The notes beneath the pieces were generated by a model that saw only the letters and a list, made by a program, of their open reading frames with translations, made no database searches and was not told where the DNA came from. Below, one piece after another: positions 1-11,354 of a stretch of DNA of 64,000 nucleotides. Position 1 is the first letter of the stretch, and each line of letters opens with the position of its first letter. The stretch is from Flabesymbios commensalis (Eukaryota > Annelida > Polychaeta > Terebellida > Flabelligeridae), in the NCBI GenBank assembly GCA_964017125.1, contig OZ024902.1:100408796-100472795 (forward strand), read 5' to 3'. Position numbers and translations under genes: made by a program.

Positions 1-470
1 CAACCATAAATGAGGGTGCACATGGGTCCTGGAAATTATGGATTCTTCCCACTTCAATTTTTACTTATTTTTTGGCTTCACTATTCACTTTTTATAAGGG
101 AAAATGATAAAAAAATGGATAAAATATATATAAATTTTTAGCTTCGTCTTTTACACCATTTATAAACTGCAATCTTTGATGTTCGGCCCCTAAGAACAGG
201 CGATTCGCCGTTCGTTTGATTCGTTTTTTAACCCATGTGTACCCTCATAAATATTAGCCATAACATATCCAATCGCAAAAGTCACCACATTATATGAGAC
301 ACAAATATAATGGGGCATGCAATAATCACATTTATTTTTGTATGCCAAGATTATGTATACAGCATTGTTCAGCTAGAAAATGTAAAATTTGTTATGTATA
401 TGAATTTTAATAATTTTAACCCAGTACTAGCCTCTTCACTTTTGTTCTAATCAGATATTTTTTCCGACAG
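1..470. other. Intronic sequence upstream of the first visible POLR2E exon
   Basis: AT-rich sequence without a supported coding segment or recognisable repeat. It ends in a pyrimidine-containing stretch and AG at 469-470, which is the acceptor for the exon at 471. The N-terminal RPB5 exons are not present here and must lie left of the window. Confidence 0.6.
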
Positions 471-610
471 ATCAGATGTTTGTTTTCTTTCCTGATGATC
501 CAAAAGTAGGTATTAAAACTATAAAAACATATTGTCAACGTATGCAGGAAGAGAATATCTCCAGAGCTATCATTGTTGTACAGACTGGCATGACACCTTC
601 AGCTAAACAG
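471..610 (+). CDS. POLR2E: POLR2E (RPB5/RPABC1), internal coding exon, human residues ~70-116
   Basis: RPB5 is a small subunit shared by nuclear RNA polymerases I, II and III. It sits at the lower jaw near downstream DNA. The exon opens after AG with two bases of a split Asp codon, then reads [18 protein letters not shown], followed by [18 protein letters not shown] and TGMTPSAKQ. This is nearly identical to human RPB5 from residue 70 to 116, the end of the N-terminal jaw domain. It ends at a GT donor (611) in phase 0. The reading frame continues cleanly through the next four exons listed. Earlier exons (about 69 residues) are off the left edge, so the gene is partial here. The human comparison is from memory, but the motif density leaves little doubt. 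Confidence 0.97.
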
Positions 611-1430
<820 letters not shown>

Positions 1431-1489
1431 CTGGTACCAGATCATGTTGTGATGACACCTGAAGAAAAAAAAGAGCTACTAATTAGATA
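1431..1489 (+). CDS. POLR2E: POLR2E (RPB5), coding exon, human residues ~144-163
   Basis: Reads LVPDHVVMTPEEKKELLIR plus the first two bases (TA) of a Tyr codon, then GTATCT as donor. This is the start of the RPB5 C-terminal assembly domain, matching human LVPEHVVMTKEE...LLARY. An in-frame TAG appears if the donor is ignored, which supports the exon end at 1489. The exon is phase 2 at its 3' end, and the next exon supplies the missing T. Confidence 0.95.
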
Positions 1490-2060
1490 GTATCTTTTGA
1501 TTATACATTTAATTTATAGATGGATGATAGATTGATTCAAATTATGTATGTAACTGGTATGTATTTTCCAGTTTAAATCTGTTATGGGGTGTGAAATGTT
1601 GATTCAGAAAATTAGATTTGTCTGAATTACCATGATTATGTGGTAATGTATTGCACAGATTTCAATTGTACTATTTCAAAAACTTGTATGTATTTAATAA
1701 GTGTTTCTAAAAACCAGGAGTATCCTGAACATACATGTACTAACTTAAAACAAACTCTCAACATTCTCCCACCATAGTCACGAAAACAGGGATTTTCCCC
1801 CAAAAAATGATCAGTTTGTGACATGTTAGCCCCCCCCCCCCCATTTACTACAGAGGCAGAGTTACCAGGCAACTGTTTCAATTTTATCGAAAGAACATCA
1901 ATTTTGTGCACCATCTTTTGATCTTCCAATCACCTGCATAATCTCCTCACAAACATATGTCTTTTGGGGGAATAAAAAGATAGCAGGAAAATTAATCTAA
2001 GATTGGAAACAATGTGGGGGCACCTCTGCAGACGACATACTGTAACAATAACAATTCCAT

Positions 2061-2062
2061 TA

Positions 2063-2099
<37 letters not shown>
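2061..2099. repeat. (ATT)n microsatellite, LINE tail
   Basis: About 12 ATT units, lying exactly where the minus-strand LINE 3' tail should be. It is probably the LINE's own AAT-repeat tail rather than an independent microsatellite. Confidence 0.85.
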
Positions 2100-2609
2100 G
2101 TGTACTTATAAAGCGCATTATTATATACATTTCTATGCGCTGACAATTATGAAATTTATATCATATAAAAGTTGGAAATAGTTCATGATCCAAAATGAAG
2201 ATTGAAAAGGTGAGTTTTGAGTTTTCTTTTAAAAGCTGTTTGTGACTGGGTTTCCCTGAGTGAAAGAGGGAGATCGTTCCATAGCCGAGGGCCACAAACG
2301 CTGAAAGCATTGTCACCAGCTGCAAGGCACCGGTGAGTAGATGGTTCAGATAAAAGCATACCATCAGTGCCAGACCGAAGAGCTCTCGTAGGTGCATAGT
2401 GGGTGACTAGTTCCTGTATATAGGATGGGCACGCGTCACTGTGCATGGCTGAATGGACAATGGAGAGGACTTTGAAAGTGATACGTGACTTGACTGGCAG
2501 CCAATGCAGGTCTTTCAGGACAGGTGTGATGTGGTCATATTTCTTTGATCTCCTTACTAGCCTGGCAGCATTGTTCTGTGCAAGCTGTAGTTTCTTCAGA
2601 AGATAGTCT
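2061..2609 (-). mobile_element. LINE 3' end (CR1/L2-like), 5'-truncated
   Basis: On the minus strand the open frame gives LQLAQNNAARLVRRSKKYDH, then ITPVLKDLHWLPVKSRI and FSVCGPRLWNDLPLSLR, ending in FKRKLKTHLFNLHFGS and a stop. This is the well-known C-terminal tail after the reverse transcriptase domain in CR1/L2/Jockey-group LINEs. A 3' UTR follows with the word GCGCTTTATAAGTACA, then an (AAT)n tail (2061-2099 on the + strand). The copy starts abruptly near 2609, a typical 5' truncation from incomplete reverse transcription. The remaining frame has no stop, so the copy is not very old. The exact clade cannot be assigned without the RT domain. Confidence 0.85.
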
Positions 2610-3008
2610 GTAACATTATATTACATATGCCTATTTATATCTAGCAAAGGTTTATAATTTATGGGTAGGAATAAGGAAGCTGAGATAATTTTGCCCGAAA
2701 ATCTACCTACCAAATCGTTGCACCACTCTCAATTCGGAAACACAATGTGCGAACCCCCTTCAAGATTTTGTACAATATCCACGACACCACCCCACCCCCT
2801 CCATAAGAAATTAATATTGCACTAGCATTCTTATTGAAATAATCAACAGTACAAGTTTTATTTAATAATTATTTTACTATGATTTAAATCTTTTACAAAA
2901 AGAATCATACCCCCCCCCCCCTAAACAACTCACTCATGTTATGTACATAATCTATAGCCCCCCCCCACCCAGAGAATACTCTCAGCCTCTCTACCCATAA
3001 ATTTAGTT

Positions 3009-3608
3009 TAGGGGAGACCGGGGCTAGTTCGCACAGGGGTTAGTTAATACAGTGCCCATAATTTTGACAATGAATGTATTTTTGTCCTGTGCTGCCTCCT
3101 AGTGAAGGACTGCATCAGTACCCTTGACTTCATGTTCGAAGGTTTTTTCAAAACAAATTATGGAAACGTAAGAACACTTTTTCATTTAGAGGGGTCAAAA
3201 GTATTTTTTTCTGTCGCACACAATGTTATTTTGCTCAATGTTTGCCATTGAACCTGGCTTTTCAACTCCTATAGTTGTAGTGACCTAACTAAGTAAAGTA
3301 ATAATCCTTTATCTGTTTATACATGTTAGGTTGCCTCCTATGATGTTACATGTGGTTCTAAATATAGAATTTTTCGAAATACGTCCATGTGAGGTTTGCT
3401 CGAACAAAGAACAAATGGAATGGGGCTAGTTGGACCACAAAATATCTGGTACATACAACACTGTTCAGACACACCCCATCCCATTTTCGAACCAACCCCG
3501 AGTGTGGCGTTCGAACAGTGAAAAATCTAACTTTAACATGTTTTTCTGACCTTTCTTTTTTTCCATTTGAAAATAATGAATGCTAAAAATAGCATCTGGT
3601 CTCCCCTA
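3009..3608. mobile_element. Non-autonomous TIR element with TA target duplication, ~600 bp
   Basis: Ends are TA-GGGGAGACCGG at 3009 and GGTCTCCCC-TA at 3607, giving a 9 bp inverted terminal repeat with TA on both sides, as in Tc1/mariner-like or similar TA-targeting elements. The interior has several GGGGCTAGTT-like words near the left end. The 65-codon ORF at 3389-3586 has no recognised domain, so I treat the copy as a MITE. Confidence 0.55.
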
Positions 3609-4041
3609 TAAGTTTTGTGCGTAAAAGTCACATGACTTCAAAACTATGCCGTCGCAATCACCTGTATGGAGGCGGAGTGGCTTCCATGGTGGTCGCAGAC
3701 CTATACTCTGTATGTACACACTATCGCACTATCATGGGTTTTTTGGCTGAACACAGTATTTTTGTATAAGTCACAGTAAACTGGTTAATTTAATGAACCG
3801 CTTTGGCCATCAAAAGGTTAACGGGGGAAAAATAAAAGTTGTATATATATCATGATGTTTTCAACTTTTAAGGTAAAAAATATTATATATGTATTATTGG
3901 TTATTATATATGTCTTATTGATTATTCATTACGCCATTTGTTATACATTTTTTTTGTCACCTGATCTGATTTCTTGAAACAGATAATTTAAGATTTTACC
4001 AATTTTTTATGGAAACAATTATCCTCCTTAATATCTTTTAG

Positions 4042-4120
4042 TAAATTAAAGGAATCACAACTTCCACGTATTCAGCAAGGAGATCCAGTTGCAAGATATT
4101 ATGGTATCAAGCGAGGACAG
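4042..4120 (+). CDS. POLR2E: POLR2E (RPB5), coding exon, human residues ~163-189
   Basis: The first base completes the Tyr codon, then 26 codons read [20 protein letters not shown] and GIKRGQ, ending at GTGAGC donor (4121), phase 0. This is the most conserved part of the RPB5 assembly domain. LPRIQ..DPVARY.G.KRG is close to invariant from yeast to human. Reading through the donor would add VSI and a stop, removing the last ~21 residues of the core fold. The true continuation is therefore the [14 protein letters not shown] exon at 48289. Confidence 0.97.
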
Positions 4121-4879
4121 GTGAGCATTTGAGATTAATCATGTGAATAACTATGAAGCATAAATAGAGATTTTCTTCTTATAAATTGCTGTCAAAGAGC
4201 CCTTTTCACCAAACTCATTATATATATAGCTGATGATCTATGGAATATTTGTGGATTTTATTTAAATTGAATATCTCCCGGATAGGTCACAGCATATCAT
4301 TGTTGAAATCTCTTTAATATATGATACATTTTAATGTTATTATTGCAGTAATTTGTCTACAGCTGCAGACATTATTTATGCTAATGTTTGATCTAGGATC
4401 ATCTTATGTGACACCTAAGTGTGTTTGAGATAAGAGGATAAGAGATATCTTTCATGACCAAGGTTTCGTGGCTTCGTGTTTGGTATTCAAATGCAGGTAG
4501 TGAAAATAATGGTCAAGTTTGAAAATGAGTAATCTTGACACACTTTCATAACCAATGTCACAACATAAAGTATCATTATTAGGCAGTTAAAGTCCTTTAA
4601 TAAGCAACTTCTTGAGCCAAATCAGTGCGTTGAGTCACTTATAATTTAAAAAAATGTTGGGCCAGCGTCGCAAATGGGGGGGCAACGTTATAACAACAGC
4701 GTGGCTCTGGTCCACATGTGCGGAGAATGCCAATGGCGTATCCCAGTGCGATTATGTAATAGTTACAAGTCCATGCATGCCAGTCAAGATTATTTATTTT
4801 TCTTCTGAATATCTATACATTTTCAGCTCATCCGACCTTTATGCCTAAGATGCAATCGTGTTGTGTCTGTCGTTTGTTG
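4121..4879 (+). other. Intronic stretch, nothing recognised
   Basis: AT-rich. A small ORF at 4654-4848 begins with MLGQRRKW. This is only the GGCCAGCGTCGCA word of the foldback family in frame, so it is not a gene. Confidence 0.5.
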
Positions 4880-5512
4880 TCTGTCCACAATTCACAAGAA
4901 ATGCTTCTCCCTCAGCTCTTATCCGATTTCAATTTTATTTGGTTTGTTTGAAAGAGCTTGTGCCTGTGCATAAAACTTCCTCACAGATTTCAGAAATTTT
5001 CATGATTTTAATAATAATTATGATTTTAAGACCTAATTTGGACACTTTGGCCATAATTCACAAGAAATGCTTTTCTTCCCTCAATTCTTATTCGATTTCA
5101 ATTTTGTTTAGTTTACTTGAAGGAGCTGGTGCCTGTGCTTGGAACAGTCTCACAAATTTTTGAAATTTTAATTAATAATTAACTTATGACCTAATTAGGA
5201 CACTCTGTCCACAATTCACAATAAATACTTCTCCCTCAAATCTTATCCGATTGCAATCTTGTTTGATTTATTTGAAAGAGCTCGTGCCTCTGCATTAAGC
5301 TCCTCCCGGATTTCAGAAATTTTAAATTTTAATTAACTTATGACCAAATTAAGACCTAATTAGGGCACTGTGTCCACAATTCACAAGAAATGCTTCTCCA
5401 CCCTCAATTCTTATTCAATTTCAATTTTGTTTAGTTTACTTGAAGGAGCTGGTGCCTGTGCTCAGAAGCGCCTGAATGATTTCAGAAATTTTAATTCGTA
5501 ATCAACTTGCCC
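4880..5512 (+). repeat. Tandem repeat, ~160 bp unit x 4
   Basis: Four successive copies start near 4882, 5047, 5204 and 5368. Each opens with CCACAATTCACAAGAAATGC-like sequence, then a CTTATCCGATT..AATTTTGTTT block, GAGCTTGTGCCTGTGC, TTTCAGAAATTTT and an AATTAATAATT stretch. The copies are about 80-90% alike by eye. The 101-codon ORF 4858-5163 spans two units and is a by-product of the repeat. Confidence 0.8.
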
Positions 5513-5870
5513 TAATTAAGGATGAGCTTCTGCGTCATTGACACTCTGGTTAATGGATATTTTGTATTGCCAGCTTAATCTTTTCAAGATTAATATATTA
5601 TAGAATTCTCTAGCACTGAACATGCTAGAATGTTCATATATTTAAAATATGTAACGATTTAGAATATATATTTGTTAATTTCGGATAAAACTATTCAAGA
5701 TTGTAATAAGATATGGCTCTCTGGCTCTAAAATTGAATAAATGGCAAGTCAGTGAGCATTATGCTGTTTGACACAGCGCCCGCCTCTATTAATTAACGTT
5801 ACAGTGTAGAGCATTGTATCCTGTGGCAGGCGATATCCCACACTACACAGTCACTGGCGTCTTCTGCTGA
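5513..5870. other. Intronic stretch, nothing recognised
   Basis: AT-rich sequence without ORF, repeat or hairpin that I could identify. Confidence 0.4.
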
Positions 5871-5956
5871 AACAATGTTGTGTTAATCATGGTCCACCGT
5901 TGTGGACGGTGGCCCAGCAATAAAACAACATTAGTTCAATGTCTCGCGTTTTCTGG
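5871..5956. mobile_element. Foldback MITE, CCCAGC family, partly decayed
   Basis: Arms around GGTCCACCGT-tgtgg-ACGGTGGCCC, with outer AACAATGTTG / CAACATTAGTTCAATG and a GTCTCGCGTTTTCTGG end resembling the family's ...CTCGTGTTTGCTGGG terminus. The left terminus is lost or diverged. Confidence 0.65.
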
Positions 5957-6944
5957 TTTGGAAGCTCCACCAGCCATGACCTGACTAAACCGCGTGTCTT
6001 CAAATAAACAGTTTACATCATCACGGAATCTTGTATAGTCGAGACTCCATTTCCGAAACAAAGCCTAGAAGAAGGTCCAGGCGGACATCATGAGTAGAAT
6101 ATGGAGACATCCTCATTCTTATAGGAAATTCCCCGTGGAATGCGAAAATCATTGTCTCCAAGCTGAAATATAGTTCAATCACTGTCAAATAAGCCATTTT
6201 CAAAATGACCGCCACAAATTTGCTGTACAAAAATATAATCATAATAGCCAACCTAAAAATGCATTTAAACGCTATATTATTACTAATCTATCCAAGCAGA
6301 ATTTATTGCCGGCACAATTTTTCCTTTACTGCTCATATAAATTGTCCAAATTCAAGATGGCCTCCAAAATTGCTGACAAATCGTGTTTTTTATCATAACT
6401 TTCAAATCACGCTAACCAGTAAAGGTGATTGCACAAAACCAGTTGACCATCTATGTGTTTGGTAAGGTTATATATCTGACAGTATAGAAAATGAAAACTG
6501 GCTAGCTAAAAACTTTGACCAAGTTTGTGTCTGGTATCATTGGAAAGGTTATCTATCTGGCCCGTGGTAGTATGGCAGATGGACATTGAGGTGCTGGCAT
6601 TGGTGGGATTGGTCACCAGATGTTATTGAAGGTCACTAACAAAGGTCATTTAAATAAGATAAATTGATTTAACTGTGAAGTTTGACCATGTCTGTATTTA
6701 ACTATCTATATCGGAGTATGGGAAATGAGTGTTGGAGTGTCAGTAGTAGTATAATATGTCCCCAAAGGTGATAAGGGACATTTTAGTAAAAACTTCGACC
6801 AGGTTTGTGTTTGGTCTCATCGCGTTAGCATCTTAGAATCAGACGCGGGATGCAACTGTTCATCTTCATTTGGATGATCCTCTTGCAGAAGCAAATTGCA
6901 GACAATAGTACAGTATAGTGATATAAAGCGAGTTTAATATGACT
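5957..6944. other. Intronic stretch, nothing firm
   Basis: Contains several GACCA..TTTGTGT(C/T)TGGT..AT words spaced 100-250 bp apart (6430-6820), suggesting an old, diverged dispersed repeat. ORFs at 6021-6465 are low-complexity and unsupported. Confidence 0.35.
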
Positions 6945-7042
6945 GTACCCAGCAAACACAAAACATTTGTATGACATTTATACAACGTTGGGCGGGCATT
7001 GGATAAATGTTATACAAATATTTGTGTTTGCTGGGTACAGTA
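6945..7042. mobile_element. Foldback MITE with GTACCCAGCAAACAC ends
   Basis: Left end CTGTACCCAGCAAACACAAA, right end TTTGTGTTTGCTGGGTACAG. The inner arms ACATTTGTATGACATTTATA and TATAAATGTTATACAAAT-like pair around a 15 nt spacer with ACGTTGGGCGGGC. The arms extend through the terminal ACTGTAC/GTACAGT. Confidence 0.85.
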
Positions 7043-7164
7043 TCTCAAATTTATTGTGTTTAGAGCACCCTATACTTCTAGCTACCTTCTTCATTTGTAT
7101 GTATAATTTAAATGTAGCTCACTATAAATATAGTAGTGATTATTGAGTAAGTAAATGTATTATT

Positions 7165-7253
7165 AGTTTGTCGACTCGACAAACTTTTTACCTGGTTTTC
7201 CACACAAACGTCTGTCGTTAACTTCCGTTACTATCTGTTCTGTCTGTGCGATG
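7165..7253 (+). repeat. Dispersed repeat fragment with GTTTGTCGACTCGACAAAC start
   Basis: A perfect short inverted repeat (GTTTGTCGACTCGACAAAC) is followed by a C/T-rich CTGTCTGTGCGATGTC region. Similar hairpin-then-GTCC/GTCG-rich starts recur at 25440 and 46790, so this looks like the 5' part of a dispersed element of unknown class. Confidence 0.35.
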
Positions 7254-7432
7254 TCAGAAGGCAATATCTGCTCCTTGGTATACTAGGCATTTACTGCTTT
7301 TTAACTGGCATCCCGTCTCTTCCTGCCATAGCGCTGCCAAAAGGCTGTATTTGTTCACTTGTAAATGAAGTATATACTTCCTTTCCGCTGATGTCACTGC
7401 CTCCTTTTGGCTTGCACTGACCCAATGTTGGT
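7254..7432. repeat. Diverged foldback related to the one at 19153
   Basis: Words GCTGCCAAAAGGCTGTATTTGTTCACTTGTAA and CTGCCTCCTTTTGGCTTGCAC-like sequence match the arms of the near-perfect hairpin at 19153-19232, but this copy is strongly diverged. Confidence 0.45.
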
Positions 7433-7718
7433 TAAATGTTGTGCCATCATATATGACACTCTTCCAACATTGAGCCAACATTGTGGCAGGGTATTAAGTT
7501 GCCGGTGTTCCCTGCAAAAATGAGACCTTTAGCCAATGCTGTTTTACAGCTGAGCCATGGTCGTAGACGATGTGCCAGCAGTTAGCTAGCATTGGGTGAA
7601 CGTTTATCTTGTTAAGGCCTTTATACTGGTATGCCAATGCTGGGCTAATGTCGGCCCAGTGTTGTAAACGGTGGGCCACTATCAGGCTAACATTGTGTCA
7701 ATGACTGAGTTTGCTGAT
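7418..7718. repeat. Three decayed CCCAGC-family foldback copies in a row
   Basis: Near 7418-7490, 7525-7600 and 7630-7715 the family words recur in both orientations: GACCCAATGTTGG, AACATTGAGCCAACATTG, GCCAATGCTG..GGTCGTAGACGATG..GCATTGGGTGAACG, and CAATGCTGGGCTAATG..GGGCCACTATCAGGCTAACATTGTGTCAATG. A cluster of older insertions is the simplest reading. Confidence 0.6.
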
Positions 7719-7732
7719 CAGCTGTGACCGCA

Positions 7733-7843
7733 ACCCAGCAGACACGAGGCATTGACCCAATGTTGTTCTAATGCTGGCCCGCCGTCTTCGACGTCGGCAC
7801 AACATTAAAACAACAATGGGTCAATGCCTCGTGATAGCTGGGT
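7733..7843. mobile_element. Foldback MITE, CCCAGC family, well preserved
   Basis: Left arm 7733-7786 starts ACCCAGCAGACACGAGGC. The right arm 7790-7843 ends GCCTCGTGATAGCTGGGT. The centre is GTC-TTC-GAC at 7784-7792. Arms contain ATTGACCCAATGTTGTT and its complement. About 54 bp per arm with few mismatches. Confidence 0.9.
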
Positions 7844-8409
7844 AGGTGTTCATGAATGCCAGCAGTCTGTCGCGGGAGGGCTAGCCACCTTCTCGCACCC
7901 CTCTCTGCCTCACTTGACACAACCGTGTTATGATACGCAATATAACAATTAGGTCTTGGCTAAGATATTTATTTCCAAAAATTGCAAATTTTGTATTATT
8001 AAAATTAGATTTTTGGACTCGGCAGTAAAAGGCATTGCACATTGATATAATTTATACACTTCTGGTGTGAAAAATGACCGAATAATGTAATTTATTGCAA
8101 TGCCTGATCATGTATTACGTTAACCCTTTCATTACGACCATCTGACATGAAAAGGGGACAAAGTATGGTGAACTATACATTTTTATTTATTAAGTTTATT
8201 TTGCCTGAGTTTGTGTCCTATTTAGGGGAAATAGGGGTGCTGTGTGTGAGAAACGGTCGACATTTCTGTACACCAGTCCTTGTGAATATGTCTAATATAA
8301 CGTTTGGGGTCCCTAGGTTAGGTAGGCCTACTTTCGTCTGTTCAGATAAAATATATGTTCATGATTTAATATAGTGATTAGACCGTAAAGGGTTTTGATT
8401 GGAATAATA
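7844..8409. other. Intronic stretch, nothing recognised
   Basis: Includes an AT-rich run and a 75-codon ORF (8147-8374) without any recognised motif. I do not call it a gene. Confidence 0.4.
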
Positions 8410-8482
8410 TTGGCCAAGCGTCGCAGACAGTGGCCCAGCATTACATCAGCATTGGGCCAATGTATCGTGTTATCTGGTGTTT
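8410..8482. mobile_element. Foldback MITE fragment, CCCAGC family
   Basis: GGCCAAGCGTCGCAGACAG centre followed by TGGCCCAGCATTACATCAGC and ATTGGGCCAATGTATCGTG. The left arm is mostly missing. Confidence 0.6.
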
Positions 8483-8681
8483 CTGGTGCCTGATGTAAAT
8501 TATACCCAGTGCCTGACTTATAAAGAGTAGGCCTAATTGTGGGATTCCCACAAAAAATAAAACTGGCCCAACATCATTCTATCGCAGCGCCACACTTTGA
8601 GCAATATCTTTGTTTTTGACGCACTACAAGTTAATTTTAGTGGGCCATAGGATTTTTGAAGATAAGGCCCTGCCTGCTGAA

Positions 8682-8872
8682 TTAAAGGGACCGGCTCAGG
8701 CTAAAATCATAAAAAAATCAGTGATTCTATTTTGGCTTATTAATATGACCATATAATGTAAACATGTCCATAGAATAGAACCGCAAAAGTTTTTTTTCAT
8801 TTTTGTGCTGTGCATTTACCAGTTAGGCTAGATATAGAGACGAAATTCCCGTATTTCTTATTTTTGACATGG
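8682..8872. mobile_element. TTAA-type foldback MITE, left arm only
   Basis: Starts TTAA-AGGGACCGGCTCAGGC and follows the left arm of the complete copies at 23862 and 44306 (ATGACCATATAATGTAAACA, GCTAGATATAGAGACGAAAT) to the palindrome centre TTTTTGACATGG. It stops there, with no right arm. Either the second arm was deleted or this is a single-arm ancestor-like form. Confidence 0.8.
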
Positions 8873-9129
8873 TAGTGCCGCCAATAATTGCCATTACGGC
8901 GCACACTGTCAAATTGTGAGCTGTGTGTCGCTGTATTAGTTTCAGTATTAGTATTCAGCGTTGTTAGAACAGAGTCAAGGTTCGGCATCCCATGATCCAA
9001 AACATAGGCCTATATGCTCACCAATACAATTTAAATGAAGTATGGCAGAAAACGAGCTACTGAAACCAAAATGTAGTTGAAATGTTGCTGATTCCAACGA
9101 AATATTGAACTGTCACCTGTAACCTGACT

Positions 9130-9270
9130 GTAACCTCGCCACAAGGTAACCTCGCCACAGGTAATCTCGCCACAGATTTGGTAACCTCGCCACAGAAGGC
9201 TGAGTAACTTCGCCACAGCTTTGGTAACCTCGCCACATGGGGCTAAGTAACCTCGCCACAACTGCGCCAC
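9130..9270. repeat. Irregular minisatellite of GTAACCTCGCCACA
   Basis: Seven near-exact copies of the 14 bp word GTAACCTCGCCACA, plus a partial, separated by variable 1-17 bp spacers. On the minus strand the ORF 9031-9294 reads repeated LWRGY / CGEVT and is a product of the repeat. Confidence 0.85.
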
Positions 9271-9498
9271 ACCTGTTGTATCCGCTTTTATCAATGTATT
9301 TTCAAAGGGAAATCTCTACCTTGAACGTGGTGTAGATGTCTATATAGACTTAGACTATATGTGCCATTGAAATCAGAAGCCAAAAAAATTCTAAAAAAAT
9401 GGACCAATATAAACGAATAATAATAGGCCTACAAATTTATTTTGTACAGCAAATATTGTAGAAAATTTGTTCATTGTGACTTATAATAATAATATATT
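9271..9498. other. Intronic stretch, nothing recognised
   Basis: AT-rich sequence between two repeats, with no ORF or hairpin. Confidence 0.4.
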
Positions 9499-9704
9499 AA
9501 CCCTTAAACCGCTGAATTAAATAATTTAAATTTTCACACACTTGGAGTTGTGTCTCACTACCTTGACCCTCAACTTTAAGTGAGAGAAAACAACTCGTAT
9601 TTGATTAATTTGTAATTTAAGACTAAGCAATTTACAAATCTTGATTTTAAAATGGCTAATAAAACGGATTAAAGCGACTACAGTCGCGCTTAGCGGTTTA
9701 AGGT
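9499..9704 (+). mobile_element. AACCCT-type 240 bp element, diverged copy
   Basis: Starts AACCCTTAAACCGCTGAATT and ends ..GCGACTACAGTCGCGCTTAGCGGTTTAAGG. Contains the family hairpin ACTTGGAGTTGTGTCTCACTACC..CTCAACTTTAAGTG and the internal words TACAAATCTTGATTTTAAAA and GGCTAATAAAACGGATTAAA. Confidence 0.75.
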
Positions 9705-10564
9705 GAATAGGTGTAGGCCTAGCGGCAACAACAGAGGAAGTTGATGACACTGCCCCAAGAAGAGATCCGACAGCACCCGATGAAGACAATGAGTAGCACT
9801 CAAGCTATGTGATCGACGCCAATAACACTCGATATTGTTGACGCAATTGATTGACACAAGTGATATTAACTCATGTAAGTGCGTGGTGACGTGAAGTCGA
9901 TTGGGCCTACTTGCAAACGCTGAATGTTAAACCATTTTTTCTTCTTCCGGTTTTAATAATAGCATGAACACCTGATGAACGTCTAATATGGAATAAGAGG
10001 TTATATGAATGACCCTTAAGTGTTTTATTTGTTGTTGGGAAAATGCCCCCCTTTTGAAATAATAATGGGTCCCATGCCCCATCGTCTAAGGCCAATGCCC
10101 CCCCCCCCCCCCTCCGAAAAAGATCATGGGCCCCTTGGCCCCCTTTTTCCAATTTATAAATCGGGCACTGAATATGTAATAGTACCAATCTCATACATAT
10201 AATTTTAGCTATTTATATTGCCGTATATATTAACCATCTGCGTCCCTATATTTGGGCTATATTCAAGTTAAACTGAACGTAGATTTCAACCTATGTCTGC
10301 TAAAAACACAAATAGTAGGCCTAATTTATGTTCTTGTATTATGGACCCTATCGATGGAAGCTGATATTCAACATCACATTGTAATAAAGGCCCAAATATC
10401 ACGCTAATAGGGATCTGATTAGAAGTTACTAAAATGTGTGGTACCAAATCCATAACTTTATTTTGAATTGAATTTACAAATAGTAATATTATTAATAAAT
10501 GATATTCCTTTAATGCTGGGTAAACGATGTAGAGGGCGGCACAAGAATAAACTAAATATCCAGT
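9705..10564. other. Intronic stretch with a poly-C run
   Basis: No supported gene. A poly-C tract at 10098-10112 lies in a C-rich patch (10040-10150). The ORFs over it (95 and 60 codons) are low-complexity. Confidence 0.45.
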
Positions 10565-10645
10565 TATCCCTGGTTTAATGCTAGTCCACCGTCTGCACTG
10601 CTGGCCCAACATTAAACTAACATTAAGTCGATGTAGCTTCTGTGG
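10565..10645. mobile_element. Foldback MITE fragment, CCCAGC family
   Basis: TTTAATGCTAGTCCACCGTC-tgcactgc-TGGCCCAACATTAAACTAAC followed by ATTAAGTCGATGTAGC. It is short and diverged at both ends. Confidence 0.65.
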
Positions 10646-11354
10646 AAAGTATAGCGTATATAGCCAGTGTAATATATTATGAGATTATGCTTTGTACGCA
10701 TCACGTTGACTACTACAATGAGGCAATACCGCTGGAGTACAATCACACGTGTCTTGCCATAGAGTTAACTCTATATTTGGTCTGGCTAAACTTCTGAAAT
10801 TCGAAACCTTTTGATCCACTGTTCGCCGTATCGTATTTGCTGTGATGCACCTAAAAGTATGCATACTTTAGAAGTGGATATATGTATATTAAAAACATGC
10901 CTCGAAGTAATAATATGTAGGGCCATAAAGTGTCTATAAAGCAGCTGGGCCAATAGTGTTTTTTTTAATGACACAGCATCATAGTTGAATTCACGCTTTC
11001 CCATTCGTTGATTGTTTTCTACCAATTACTGGCCAACGGTCAATGATGAAGACGAGGACCAGCCGTGCATGTGGATTATAAAACTTTAAAATATATATTT
11101 TTCATTTTTGCAATAAATGAAAATCAAAGTGGAACAGGGAACACTATTATGGCAGAACCAGATTAAAAACATACCTGTCAATTATCACAGGTAAGGGATA
11201 GCAATGACATGGCCAATATTATGCACATTAAATATGTTGTGCAGAATAAAATATGAAAAATGTTGGGCAGCGCCCCTGACGGTGAACCAATATTAAATCC
11301 ACAGGTAATGTGTTTGTATATATGTAATAACAATACCGAAGGGCGGGGGGGGGG
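10646..11354. other. Intronic stretch with a short foldback remnant and poly-G run
   Basis: Holds a remnant of the CCCAGC family (AAATGTTGGGCAGCG..GGTGAACCAATATTAAA, 11258-11308) and a poly-G tract at 11345-11358. Otherwise nothing. Confidence 0.45.

Larger units (their letters stand above)
1490..4041 (+). other. POLR2E intron, ~2.55 kb, carrying a LINE tail and a TA-flanked element
   Basis: GTATCT donor at 1490 and acceptor ATCTTTTAG ending at 4041. Inside are poly-C runs (1830-1842 and 2910-2921), a LINE 3' end (2061-2609, minus strand) and a TIR element (3009-3608). The small ORFs at 1636-2130 are AT-rich or poly-C chance frames. Apart from these repeats I see nothing in the intron. Confidence 0.8.
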
